Shown one piece after another: positions 33,471 through 41,408 of a DNA stretch of 64,000 bases. The notes under the pieces are model-generated. The model made no database searches and was not told the DNA's origin. It saw only the letters and a program-made list of their open reading frames with translations. Each line of letters begins with the position of its first letter. The stretch's first letter is position 1. The stretch is from Wocania ichthyoenteri Th78 (GTDB lineage: Bacteria > Bacteroidota > Bacteroidia > Flavobacteriales > Flavobacteriaceae). The DNA lies in contig NZ_KN525716.1 of the NCBI RefSeq assembly GCF_000789235.1, forward strand, positions 3,082,100 to 3,146,099, in the 5' to 3' direction. The position numbers and the translations under genes are program-made.

Positions 33471-36400
33471 ATGATACAAGTAACACCTTACAAGCCAAAG
33501 TATAAAGTTAGAATTGTAACCGCAGCATCACTTTTTGACGGACACGATGCATCCATTAATATTATGCGTCGAATTATTCAAGCAACTGGCGTAGAGGTAA
33601 TTCACTTAGGTCACGATAGAAGTGTTGAAGAGGTTGTAAACACAGCTATTCAAGAAGATGCTAATGCTATTTGTTTAACCTCGTATCAAGGAGGTCATAA
33701 CGAATATTTTAAGTATATGTTCGATTTGCTTAAAGAAAGAGGCGCAGAACATATTAAGATTTTTGGCGGCGGCGGCGGTGTTATTTTGCCATCTGAAATC
33801 AAGGATTTAATGGATTATGGGGTTACTCGTATTTATTCGCCAGATGATGGTCGCGAAATGGGCTTACAAGGCATGATTAACGATTTGGTTAAGGAATCTG
33901 ATTTTGGAATAGGAGATACTTTAAATGTCGATATTAAAGATTTATCAAAGAAAAATCCAAAAGCAATTGCACGTGTCATTTCTTCAGCTGAAAATTTTCC
34001 AGAAGTAGCCAAAGCAACTTTAGACAAAATTCATAAAAAAAATAAAGATTCTAAAACTCCCGTTCTAGGAATTACAGGAACTGGTGGTGCAGGAAAATCG
34101 TCGCTAGTTGATGAATTAGTACGTCGTTTTTTAATCGATTTTCCAAAAAAAACAGTGGGTTTAGTATCTGTCGATCCCTCAAAAAGAAAAACTGGAGGTG
34201 CACTTTTAGGTGATCGTATTCGTATGAATGCGATTAATTCTCCACGAGTTTATATGCGAAGTTTAGCAACGCGTCAATCTAATTTAGCCTTATCTAGATA
34301 TGTAAACGAAGCTGTTGAGGTTTTAAAAGCTGCTGAATACGATTTGATTATTTTGGAAACTTCTGGAATTGGACAATCGGATACCGAAATTATAGAACAT
34401 TCAGATGTGTCATTGTATGTAATGACTCCAGAATTTGGTGCAGCAACACAGCTAGAAAAGATTGATATGCTTGATTTTGCTGATTTAGTAGCGATTAACA
34501 AATTTGATAAAAGAGGTTCTTTAGATGCGTTGCGTGATGTAAAAAAACAGTACATGCGTAATAATAATCTTTGGGATACACCACAAGATGAATTGCCTGT
34601 TTTTGGAACGATTGCGTCTCAATTTAACGACCCAGGAATGAATACGCTTTATAAAGCCATCATGGATAAGTTAGTTGAAAAAGCAGGTTCTGATTTAAAA
34701 TCTACTTTTCATATTTCTGATGAAATGAGTGAGAAGATTTTTGTAATTCCGCCATCTAGAACACGTTATCTGTCTGAAATTGCTGAAAATAATAGAGCTT
34801 ATGATAAAAAAGCAAATGAGCAGGTTGAAGTTGCTCAGAGACTATATGGGGTTTATAAAACAATCTGTTCAGTCGCTAATGTCACCTTGAGCACAGTCGA
34901 AAGGTCTTTCATTGGAAAATTAGGTTTAATTGAAGATGAGATTTTGAACCAAGTTCAGGATGACAGTTCTAAGCAATTTGTAGGTTTATTGATTAAAGAA
35001 TTCGACAGAGTAAAACTAAATCTCGACCCATACAATTGGGAAATAATTACAGGTTGGGATGAAAAAGTAAACACATATAAAAACCCTATTTATTCTTTTA
35101 AAGTAAGAGATAAGGAAATAAAAATTGAAACACATACAGAATCGTTATCTCACACGCAAATTCCAAAAGTGGCGTTACCAAAATACCAAGCTTGGGGTGA
35201 TATTTTAAGATGGTGTTTACAAGAAAATGTACCAGGAGAGTTTCCCTATGCATCAGGATTATATCCTTTTAAACGCACCGGAGAAGATCCAGCGCGTATG
35301 TTTGCTGGCGAAGGTGGTCCAGAACGTACTAATAGACGTTTTCATTATGTGAGTGCAGGGTTACCTGCTAAACGTTTATCGACTGCTTTTGATAGTGTAA
35401 CACTTTACGGAAACGATCCAGATTTACGTCCAGATATTTATGGTAAAATCGGGAATGCTGGAGTTAGTATTTGCTGTTTAGACGATGCTAAAAAACTATA
35501 TTCTGGTTTCGATTTAGCAAATGTAATGACATCGGTGAGTATGACCATTAATGGTCCTGCACCCATGTTGTTAGGCTTTTTTATGAATGCTGCAATCGAC
35601 CAACAATGCGAGCTTTATATTAAAGAAAATGGTTTAGAAAAAGAAATAGAAGCTAAAATTGTAAAAATCTATAATGAAAAAGGAATTGAAAGGCCAACAT
35701 ATAATGGCGATTTACCCGAAGGTAATAATGGATTAGGATTAATGTTATTAGGAGTTACTGGAGATCAAGTATTGCAAGTAGATGTTTACGCAGATATTAA
35801 AAGGAACACGATTGCACAAGTTAGAGGAACCGTTCAAGCCGATATTTTAAAAGAAGACCAAGCTCAAAACACCTGTATTTTTTCAACTGAATTTGCTTTG
35901 CGTTTAATGGGCGACGTTCAGGAATATTTCATAGAAAATAATGTACGTAATTTCTATTCAGTTTCTATTTCCGGTTACCATATTGCAGAAGCTGGAGCAA
36001 ACCCAATTACGCAATTAGCATTGACTTTATCTAATGGTTTTACTTACGTGGAGTATTATTTAAGCAGAGGAATGGACATCAATAAATTTGGTCCAAACTT
36101 ATCGTTCTTTTTCTCTAACGGAATCGATCCAGAATATGCTGTTATTGGTCGTGTAGCGCGAAAAATTTGGGCTAAAGCCATGAAACATAAATATGGAGCC
36201 AATGCAAGAGCGCAAATGCTAAAATATCATATTCAAACATCTGGACGTAGCTTACATGCTCAAGAAATTGATTTTAACGATATTCGTACAACGCTTCAAG
36301 CCTTATATGCTATTTATGATAATTGCAATTCGTTACACACCAATGCTTACGACGAAGCCATTACAACACCAACTGAGGAATCTGTTCGTCGTGCCATGGC

Positions 36401-36917
36401 AATTCAGTTAATTATTAATAAAGAATTGGGGTTAGCTAAAAATGAAAACCCAATACAAGGTTCTTTTATTATTGAAGAATTAACCGATTTGGTTGAAGAA
36501 GCTGTTCTTTTAGAATTTGATAGAATTACCGAACGTGGGGGTGTTTTAGGAGCCATGGAAACCATGTATCAACGTTCTAAAATACAAGAGGAAAGTTTGT
36601 ATTATGAAACTTTGAAACATAATGGGAAATTCCCAATTATTGGAGTAAATACGTTTTTAAGTTCTAAAGGATCTCCAACGGTTATTCCTAAAGAGGTTAT
36701 TCGTGCAACTGAAGACGAAAAACAATTTCAAATAAAAACATTGGAAAATCTTCATAAGTCAAACGATACAAAAACCTTATTAAAAGATCTTCAGATAAAA
36801 GCTGTTAATAATGAAAACATCTTTGAAGCTTTAATGGATGTCTGTAAAGTGTGTTCTTTAGGTGAAATTACTTCAGCCTTATTTGAAGTAGGTGGGCAAT
36901 ATCGAAGAAATATGTAA
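33471..36917 (+). CDS. icmF: Fused isobutyryl-CoA mutase-type protein (IcmF), B12-dependent
   Basis: 1148 residues from the ATG at 33471. Order: B12-binding domain ([14 protein letters not shown], with [12 protein letters not shown]), a MeaB-like GTPase ([16 protein letters not shown] Walker A near 200; [24 protein letters not shown]), then the large acyl-CoA mutase barrel ([40 protein letters not shown]). This is the IcmF layout, a coenzyme B12 mutase fused to its G-protein chaperone. In the linker, residues about 471-499 are encoded by two short genomic repeats (34881-34907 and 34940-34965), a clear in-frame intrusion. Product may be isobutyryl-, methylmalonyl- or another acyl-CoA isomer. 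Confidence 0.93.
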   Translation: MIQVTPYKPKYKVRIVTAASLFDGHDASINIMRRIIQATGVEVIHLGHDRSVEEVVNTAIQEDANAICLTSYQGGHNEYFKYMFDLLKERGAEHIKIFGGGGGVILPSEIKDLMDYGVTRIYSPDDGREMGLQGMINDLVKESDFGIGDTLNVDIKDLSKKNPKAIARVISSAENFPEVAKATLDKIHKKNKDSKTPVLGITGTGGAGKSSLVDELVRRFLIDFPKKTVGLVSVDPSKRKTGGALLGDRIRMNAINSPRVYMRSLATRQSNLALSRYVNEAVEVLKAAEYDLIILETSGIGQSDTEIIEHSDVSLYVMTPEFGAATQLEKIDMLDFADLVAINKFDKRGSLDALRDVKKQYMRNNNLWDTPQDELPVFGTIASQFNDPGMNTLYKAIMDKLVEKAGSDLKSTFHISDEMSEKIFVIPPSRTRYLSEIAENNRAYDKKANEQVEVAQRLYGVYKTICSVANVTLSTVERSFIGKLGLIEDEILNQVQDDSSKQFVGLLIKEFDRVKLNLDPYNWEIITGWDEKVNTYKNPIYSFKVRDKEIKIETHTESLSHTQIPKVALPKYQAWGDILRWCLQENVPGEFPYASGLYPFKRTGEDPARMFAGEGGPERTNRRFHYVSAGLPAKRLSTAFDSVTLYGNDPDLRPDIYGKIGNAGVSICCLDDAKKLYSGFDLANVMTSVSMTINGPAPMLLGFFMNAAIDQQCELYIKENGLEKEIEAKIVKIYNEKGIERPTYNGDLPEGNNGLGLMLLGVTGDQVLQVDVYADIKRNTIAQVRGTVQADILKEDQAQNTCIFSTEFALRLMGDVQEYFIENNVRNFYSVSISGYHIAEAGANPITQLALTLSNGFTYVEYYLSRGMDINKFGPNLSFFFSNGIDPEYAVIGRVARKIWAKAMKHKYGANARAQMLKYHIQTSGRSLHAQEIDFNDIRTTLQALYAIYDNCNSLHTNAYDEAITTPTEESVRRAMAIQLIINKELGLAKNENPIQGSFIIEELTDLVEEAVLLEFDRITERGGVLGAMETMYQRSKIQEESLYYETLKHNGKFPIIGVNTFLSSKGSPTVIPKEVIRATEDEKQFQIKTLENLHKSNDTKTLLKDLQIKAVNNENIFEALMDVCKVCSLGEITSALFEVGGQYRRNM
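34881..34965 (+). repeat. Family C repeat pair embedded in the IcmF coding sequence
   Basis: GTCACCTTGAGCACAGTCGA (start of a 27-mer at 34881-34907) matches the intergenic copy at 51527-51553 at 26 of 27 positions. At 34940-34965 TTTTGAACCAAGTTCAGGAT plus TGACA follows, the other common Bacteroidota intergenic repeat. Both are read in the mutase frame without a stop, as VTLSTVERS and ILNQVQDD. Confidence 0.8.
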
Positions 36918-36985
36918 GCAGGATTCCAGTTTAGTAGAGCAAAGCGATTACTAAATTGTGAATATCGCTTATGCTGAGAACAGTT
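36908..36985 (+). repeat. Degenerate family C repeat after icmF
   Basis: TATGCTGAGAACAGTTGAA near 36967-36986 is a decayed version of the TGAGCACAGTCGAA core. The rest of the 150-bp gap to the metallothionein-like gene is AT-rich. Confidence 0.4.
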
Positions 36986-37013
36986 GAAAAATATTTTAAA
37001 ATTTCATTATAAA

Positions 37014-37039
37014 TGCATCTTTTTTGTAAAAGTTTCGTC
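37014..37039 (+). promoter_or_regulatory. Candidate ECF-sigma promoter of the metallothionein-sigZ unit
   Basis: TGCATC at 37014-37019 and CGTC at 37036-37039 are 16 bp apart. Bacteroidota ECF sigma factors commonly use a TGTAAC-like -35 and a CGTC -10 with this spacing. There is no TAnnTTTG box here. Autoregulation by the SigZ-type factor encoded downstream is inferred. Confidence 0.45.
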
Positions 37040-37069
37040 TTATAGATGTAACATTAAAAAAGAATAATT

Positions 37070-37171
37070 ATGAAAAATAACGAATGTACTTGTACTTGCG
37101 ATAGTTGTACAAATGGTCAATGTAAAAATTGTACTTGCGAATCTTGTAGCTGTAGTGGCTGCAATTGTTAG
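37070..37171 (+). CDS. Metallothionein-like cysteine-rich peptide, 33 residues
   Basis: MKNNECTCTCDSCTNGQC is followed by KNCTCESCSCSGCNC: 11 cysteines in 33 residues, arranged as CxC and CxxC pairs, with no aromatic or hydrophobic core. This is a metallothionein-like composition, suited to binding Zn, Cu or Cd clusters. A putative ECF promoter lies 31 nt upstream, and a strong hairpin separates it from a SigZ-type sigma gene 52 nt downstream, whose product also ends in a cysteine-rich tail. I do not recognise an established family for this peptide. Confidence 0.7.
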   Translation: MKNNECTCTCDSCTNGQCKNCTCESCSCSGCNC

Positions 37172-37184
37172 ATCTTAATTTTTA

Positions 37185-37222
37185 TGAGCGTTGGTAAATA
37201 CTTCCAACGCTCATTTTATCTT
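37185..37222 (+). terminator. Terminator or attenuator between the Cys-rich peptide and sigZ
   Basis: TGAGCGTTGG (37185-37194) and CCAACGCTCA (37204-37213) form a perfect 10-bp stem with a 9-nt loop, followed by TTTTATCTT and directly by the sigZ ATG at 37223. It probably makes sigZ expression a read-through fraction of the upstream message. Confidence 0.75.
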
Positions 37223-37762
37223 ATGAATACAAATCACATTTGGGAAACATATCATCAAGATGTTAAGCAATTTCTTCTATCAAGGATAAAAAACGAAGAG
37301 ATTGTAAACGATGTGCTACAGGACACATTTATTAAAATACACACGAAACTCGATTCACTTCAAGACCACAAAAAGCTTAAATCATGGGTTTTTACTATTG
37401 CTAGAAATACCATGTTAGATTTTTTTAGAACGAATAAAATAAGTGCCGAATTTAAGGAGCATGATACTCAAATTGAAGAAGAGCCTTCCAATCATAACGA
37501 AAAAGATTGTCTTTACGGAATTATTAAAAGGCTTCCTAAAAAGTATCGAGACCCTTTATTTTTGGCAGACATTAAAGGAAAGAAACAAGCAGAAGTTGCA
37601 GAACAGTTAAAACTAGCCTTGCCAACTGCAAAATCGAGAATTCAACGTGCTAGAAAATTAATTGCACAAGGGTACATGGAATGCTGTGACTATAAAATGA
37701 ATCAAAAAGGCCATTTAATTGGAGAAGTTAAGACTAAAGAAGATTGTAAAATTTGTAACTAA
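37223..37762 (+). CDS. sigZ: SigZ-type ECF RNA polymerase sigma factor
   Basis: 179 residues from the ATG at 37223; an upstream in-frame ATG at 37184 lies inside the terminator stem and is rejected. Sigma2 region: VLQDTFIKIHTKLDSLQDHKKLKSW and FTIARNTMLDFFR; sigma4: LPKKYRDPLFLADIKGKKQAEVAEQL...AKSRIQRARKLI. The SigZ hallmark is the C-terminal extension with cysteines, here GYMECCDYKMNQ...EDCKIC, which could bind metal. No anti-sigma gene is adjacent, so the tail may itself be the sensor (inference). Confidence 0.88.
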   Translation: MNTNHIWETYHQDVKQFLLSRIKNEEIVNDVLQDTFIKIHTKLDSLQDHKKLKSWVFTIARNTMLDFFRTNKISAEFKEHDTQIEEEPSNHNEKDCLYGIIKRLPKKYRDPLFLADIKGKKQAEVAEQLKLALPTAKSRIQRARKLIAQGYMECCDYKMNQKGHLIGEVKTKEDCKICN

Positions 37763-37763
37763 T

Positions 37764-38159
37764 TTATAAGGTCATTATCCAATTACGTTGCAATTTTTTA
37801 AATTTTTTCAATTCTCTACGCAAAATTGGTAAAAAATCTCTCCCATTACTATTAGATTGTTCTAGGCGGTATGAGTTTTTATAAAGCATATTTGTAATAC
37901 GCTTAAGTGAGGCAATATGTTTATGTTTTCTCTCTGAAAAACGCTCTAATTCTGCGTTTACAATTTCTGGAACTAAAGCCACAGATTGTTGAACAATATC
38001 ACCTGAAAAATAAATATGAATATCTTCAGATCCATCGTCTTTTAAAACAGATAAATCTTGATTTAAGTAGGCAGATATATTTTGCGACAAGGCAAAAATA
38101 TCTAATGCTTTTTTATAAATCGGTAATTCCGATAGGTTTTGTGGGGTATTAGATAACAT
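37764..38159 (-). CDS. Hypothetical helical protein
   Basis: 131 residues, predicted all-helical: LPIYKKALDIFALSQNISAYL, FSGDIVQQSVALVPEIVNAE and RRELKKFKKLQRNW. The layout recalls four-helix-bundle proteins, but no signature is clear. It is convergent with sigZ, with stop codons one base apart, and divergent from the Lrp gene. Confidence 0.65.
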   Translation of the reverse strand: MLSNTPQNLSELPIYKKALDIFALSQNISAYLNQDLSVLKDDGSEDIHIYFSGDIVQQSVALVPEIVNAELERFSERKHKHIASLKRITNMLYKNSYRLEQSNSNGRDFLPILRRELKKFKKLQRNWIMTL

Positions 38160-38282
38160 GTTTATTTTTTCTTAAGCAATTTTATCAAAATTACTCACAA
38201 GAATTCATATTATTCTTTTGATTTTAAAGTAAATGTGTATATTTACTTTAAATATTAATGTTTTATAGTCTAATTTGTTTAA

Positions 38283-38723
38283 ATGAGTATTGATAGCCTT
38301 AATAAGAAGATTTTGAAGTGTTTACAGCAAAATGCTAGACAATCTAATGCAGAAATTGGTAGGCAAGTAGGCATTAGTTCTCCAGCAGTTTCTGAGCGCA
38401 TAAAGAAGATGGAAGATTTGGGTATTATTGAAGATTATAAAACCATGGTTTCTCCATTCGATTTGGGTTATCAGTTTAAAGCTATTATTACATTGCGTGC
38501 TTTTATGGGTAAACTAAAACCGTTTTTAGAAAAAGTAAAAACCTATGACGAAGTTATAAATTGTTACCGCATCACTGGCGACGAAAATATAGTTATGGAA
38601 GTGGTTTTAAAAAACCAAAAACATTTAGAGGTTTTTATAGATCAGCTTATTACTTATGGGGAAACTAAAACACAAATTGTTTTATCGCGAGTAGTAAAAC
38701 AAAAAGAAGTTAAACCGGTTTAA
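38283..38723 (+). CDS. Lrp/AsnC-family transcriptional regulator
   Basis: 146 residues. An N-terminal helix-turn-helix (LNKKILKCLQQNARQSNAEIGRQVGISSPAVSERI, continuing KKMEDLGIIEDY) is followed by the RAM effector domain (AIITLRAFMGKLKPFLEKV...ITGDENIVMEVVL). Regulates amino-acid or related metabolism in response to a small ligand; target unknown. It converges on the VOC/MFS operon. Confidence 0.93.
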   Translation: MSIDSLNKKILKCLQQNARQSNAEIGRQVGISSPAVSERIKKMEDLGIIEDYKTMVSPFDLGYQFKAIITLRAFMGKLKPFLEKVKTYDEVINCYRITGDENIVMEVVLKNQKHLEVFIDQLITYGETKTQIVLSRVVKQKEVKPV

Positions 38724-38762
38724 TAAGTTGTTTTTTTGTCCTCAAATTTTTTTTAGCGAAAA

Positions 38763-39140
38763 CTACTTTATTCGCCAAGGTGGATTTTTTCTGTTTTTAC
38801 CTGCTTTATATAAAATAATTGAGTTACCGTCCAAATCGTTTAAATGTGCTTCGCGCCATAACCACATTTTATCTTCAGGTTCACTTGTAAATATAATGTC
38901 TTTTGATTTTAATTGTTCTACTAATTCATCAAGGTAATCATCTTCAAAATAGATAGTAATGCCATGTCCTTTTTGTAATTCATCTACTTTATGAATTGAA
39001 AATGTTGAGTTTCCGTTAGGACATTCAAATCTTACATAACGTGGTAAGGCATTAACTATTAAAATTAACCCTAACTTTTTATAAAATTCCGTCGCTTTTT
39101 CAACGTCTAACGACGGAATTGTTATTTGGTTTAAATCCAT
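38763..39140 (-). CDS. VOC-family protein (glyoxalase/bleomycin-resistance-like)
   Basis: 125 residues with a beta-alpha-beta-beta-beta repeat: LNQITIPSLDVEKATEFYKKLGLILI...RYVRFECPNGNSTFSIH and a second module ending AHLNDLDGNSIILYKAG with the conserved metal-ligand-like Glu/His positions. Such proteins detoxify or bind small molecules. Its start overlaps the 3' end of the MFS gene by 10 bp, so it belongs to the same operon and to the same attenuator control. Confidence 0.88.
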   Translation of the reverse strand: MDLNQITIPSLDVEKATEFYKKLGLILIVNALPRYVRFECPNGNSTFSIHKVDELQKGHGITIYFEDDYLDELVEQLKSKDIIFTSEPEDKMWLWREAHLNDLDGNSIILYKAGKNRKNPPWRIK

Positions 39141-40375
39141 AATATTTCTTTTTCTTCTTTTATTAATTGTTTTTTCTTTTTAGCATTTAAGTATTGTTTT
39201 AAAAAGAATAATAAAAACACACAAAGTGCAGCAAGACCAGTAATAATATACCATGTGTTATCAAATCCTAATTTATTTGTCATTTGTAATCCAGCATTAT
39301 GCCCAAAAATATGAGCGATTGAAAAAGCGATAGAATATAATGCCATATACTCACCTTGATTTCCTTTTTTTGCTCTATCCATGGCAAAAGCATTAGAAAA
39401 AGGAAATGCTATCATTTCTCCAAAGGTCATTAAAAGCATACCAATTATTAAAACACCAACCCAAGATGTAAAGTTTAATATAATAAAACTTAGTCCAGTA
39501 AGGATAGCTCCAAAAAGCATTAACCCAGTTTTAGTAAACGTTGTATTTTCTAACCATTTTATTAGAGGCATTTCAAAAGCAAAAATTAAAAACCCGTTCA
39601 TTCCTAAAAGAATACCAATCTCCAATTCTGTTAATTGATGAGCTTCTTTATAATAGATTGGCATTGTTGAAAAATATTGTAAAAACACAACACCAAACAG
39701 TACCATAGCTGCTAAAAATATTAAAAAAGCCTTGTCGTGGTATGCTGATTTTGGGTTTAGGACTTTTATATCATCTAATGTTTTTGTTGTTTTTGGATTC
39801 AATACATTTATTAATACAAATGTTGCTAAAATACATGTAATGCCATCTACCCAAAATAAACCACCATAGCTTAAAGTTGTAATTATTATTCCTCCAATAG
39901 CAGGGCCAGCTGAAAAACCAAGATTAATAGCTAGCCTAATTAAAGTTACAGAACGTGTTTTGTTTTCTGGTTTGCTATAAGCACTTAACGCCACAAACAT
40001 GGCTGGACGAAACATATCTGCTACCAACATAACTAAAAGAATACCTACACAAAAAGAAACAAATGTTGTTAAAAATTGCAATGCAATAAACATTAAACCA
40101 GTAGTTAACAGGCTAAATACCATAACTTTGTAGTATCCAATTTTATCAGTTAATCGACCGCCTAACCAAGAACCAATTACAGACCCTAAACCAAAAGCAC
40201 TCATAATCCAACCAACATCACTTAGGGTAAAGTTTAAACTTGTTGTTAAATAAAGCGATAAGAACGGAATGACCATAGTTCCAGCTCTATTAATTAATGT
40301 TATTAAAGCGAGCCACCAAACTTCTCTAGAAAGCCCGCTAAACGTGTTTAAGTAATTGTTAAATAATGTTTTCAT
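39131..40375 (-). CDS. MFS drug-efflux-type transporter
   Basis: 414 residues, 12 membrane helices of the DHA1 drug:proton antiporter type. Motif A appears as GSWLGGRLTDKIGYYKV after helix 2, and RLAINLGFSAGPAIGG resembles the antiporter motif C region. The gene has a long 5' region with a candidate leader ORF (40499-40555) and terminator (40443-40479), and it overlaps a VOC-family gene downstream. Together they look like an inducible efflux/detoxification operon. Substrate unknown. Confidence 0.92.
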   Translation of the reverse strand: MKTLFNNYLNTFSGLSREVWWLALITLINRAGTMVIPFLSLYLTTSLNFTLSDVGWIMSAFGLGSVIGSWLGGRLTDKIGYYKVMVFSLLTTGLMFIALQFLTTFVSFCVGILLVMLVADMFRPAMFVALSAYSKPENKTRSVTLIRLAINLGFSAGPAIGGIIITTLSYGGLFWVDGITCILATFVLINVLNPKTTKTLDDIKVLNPKSAYHDKAFLIFLAAMVLFGVVFLQYFSTMPIYYKEAHQLTELEIGILLGMNGFLIFAFEMPLIKWLENTTFTKTGLMLFGAILTGLSFIILNFTSWVGVLIIGMLLMTFGEMIAFPFSNAFAMDRAKKGNQGEYMALYSIAFSIAHIFGHNAGLQMTNKLGFDNTWYIITGLAALCVFLLFFLKQYLNAKKKKQLIKEEKEILWI

Positions 40376-40442
40376 TAGTTCTGATTGTTCAAGTTGTTGT
40401 TTCTACATGTTTTGATTTTAAATTTGAAGTCTAAAGTTGACT

Positions 40443-40479
40443 AAAAATAAAAAGTCCGACTGTGAAGTCGGACTTTTTA
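40443..40479 (-). terminator. Attenuator terminator in the MFS leader
   Basis: On the minus strand AAGTCCGAC, loop TTCACA, GTCGGACTT and a U-tract: a 7-bp GC-rich stem extended by A-U pairs. It lies 68 nt before the MFS start codon and ends nothing but a leader, since the gene on the other side is divergent. The 5' arm (40475-40467) can instead pair with leader segment 40529-40521. Confidence 0.8.
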
Positions 40480-40498
40480 ATATTGTAATATTTTATAA

Positions 40499-40555
40499 TC
40501 ATATCACCACAATATATAATAAGCCCAACACCTTGTCTTTAAACAAGAGGTCCAT
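40499..40555 (-). CDS. Putative leader peptide controlling the MFS operon, 18 residues
   Basis: ATG at 40555 to TGA at 40499 encodes MDLLFKDKVLGLLYIVVI. The ORF overlaps the antiterminator strand: its codons for V-L-G-L contain GUUGGGCUU (40529-40521), which pairs with AAGUCCGAC of the terminator 5' arm over nine positions including two G-U pairs. An upstream CUUGU/ACAAG hairpin (40548-40544 and 40536-40532) lies in the first half of the ORF. The product itself is probably just a sensor of translation. Confidence 0.6.
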   Translation of the reverse strand: MDLLFKDKVLGLLYIVVI

Positions 40556-40606
40556 TGCTTTCTATAAATTGTGACGTTACTACGCATTTTTACTTTTTTG
40601 ATGCTT

Positions 40607-40614
40607 CAAAGCTA
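40607..40614 (-). promoter_or_regulatory. -7 element for the MFS leader transcript
   Basis: On the minus strand TAGCTTTG (40614-40607) matches TAnnTTTG; the transcript would start near 40602, about 47 nt before the leader ATG. No convincing -33 element is visible. Confidence 0.4.
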
Positions 40615-40634
40615 AAAAAAATATTCTTAAGTTG

Positions 40635-40642
40635 TACTTTTG
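40635..40642 (+). promoter_or_regulatory. -7 element of the DUF1684 gene
   Basis: TACTTTTG fits TAnnTTTG; the ATG at 40663 follows 20 nt later. It lies back to back with the MFS leader promoter. Confidence 0.45.
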
Positions 40643-40662
40643 AAATGAATAAAATTTAAAAA

Positions 40663-41265
40663 ATGAAAAATTTAGTTTTACTATTCTTAATAATTTCAGT
40701 AGCTGGTTGTGCACAAGAAAAGAGACCTATTTTGGGTGAAACCGAATTTCAAAAAGAATTAAATGCCGAATATAAAGATGCTACAACATCGCCTTTAAAA
40801 GATGAAGATAGAACCATTTTTCAGGGTTTAGATTTTTTTAAATTCGATTCTACTTATGTGGTTACTGCAAGTTTTAAAAGAACACCAAACGAAAAAGTTT
40901 TTAAAATGAAAACGACCACAGACAGAAAACCAGAATATGTTAAATATGGGGAATTGAATTTTAATTTAAAAGGAAAAGACTACACGTTAAACATTTATCA
41001 AAACCTAGGTTTAATTGAAAAAGATGGATATGAAGATTATTTGTTTCTACCTTTTTTAGATGAAACCAATGGGTTAGAAAGTTATGGTGGCGGACGCTAT
41101 ATTGATGCTAAAATACCCAAAGGAGATACGATGATAATAGATTTTAATAAAGCCTATAATCCGTATTGCGCTTATAACGATAAATATTCTTGCCCGATTG
41201 TACCAAGAAAAAATTATTTAAAAACTGGGATTGAAGCTGGAGTTAAAGCTTTTGAGAAGCATTGA
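40663..41265 (+). CDS. DUF1684 lipoprotein
   Basis: 200 residues. Signal MKNLVLLFLIISVAGC with lipidated Cys16. The mature part shows the DUF1684 pattern: LKDEDRTIFQGLDFFKFDSTY, KYGELNFNLKGKDYTLNIYQ, YEDYLFLPFLDETNGLESYGGGRY with later NKAYNPYCAYNDKYSCPIVPRKN, which carries the conserved NPYCAY...CPxxP motif. Function unknown. The family B element begins 5 nt after its stop. Confidence 0.92.
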   Translation: MKNLVLLFLIISVAGCAQEKRPILGETEFQKELNAEYKDATTSPLKDEDRTIFQGLDFFKFDSTYVVTASFKRTPNEKVFKMKTTTDRKPEYVKYGELNFNLKGKDYTLNIYQNLGLIEKDGYEDYLFLPFLDETNGLESYGGGRYIDAKIPKGDTMIIDFNKAYNPYCAYNDKYSCPIVPRKNYLKTGIEAGVKAFEKH

Positions 41266-41269
41266 GTTT

Positions 41270-41406
41270 TGTGAGGTTCGTTTACCGTGTTTGTATAAGA
41301 TTAGTTGCGTGTTTTGTGTGCGAGGATTTTCCGCAGTAAAATCAGATGTAACAAAAGTGCACGGACTCTTAATAAAGCACTAAACTAAGCATTATTTTTA
41401 TATGGC
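41270..41406 (+). repeat. Structured element family B, copy 2 (left flank of the DUF4365 gene)
   Basis: AGGTTCGTTTACCGTGTTTG is shared with copy 1, as is GCGAGGATTTTCCGC. Outer arms TATAAGATTAGTTGC (41294-41308) and GCATTATTTTTATA (41389-41402) are complementary although their sequence differs from copy 1. The right edge TTATATGGC (41398-41406) is 3 nt from the DUF4365 stop and is inverted at 42454-42462. Confidence 0.65.
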
Positions 41407-41408
41407 GT

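Noticed and set aside
37184-37762. Longer SigZ product starting at 37184
   Set aside because: That ATG is within the 10-bp terminator stem and adds a sequence unlike SigZ; the ATG at 37223 fits the family.
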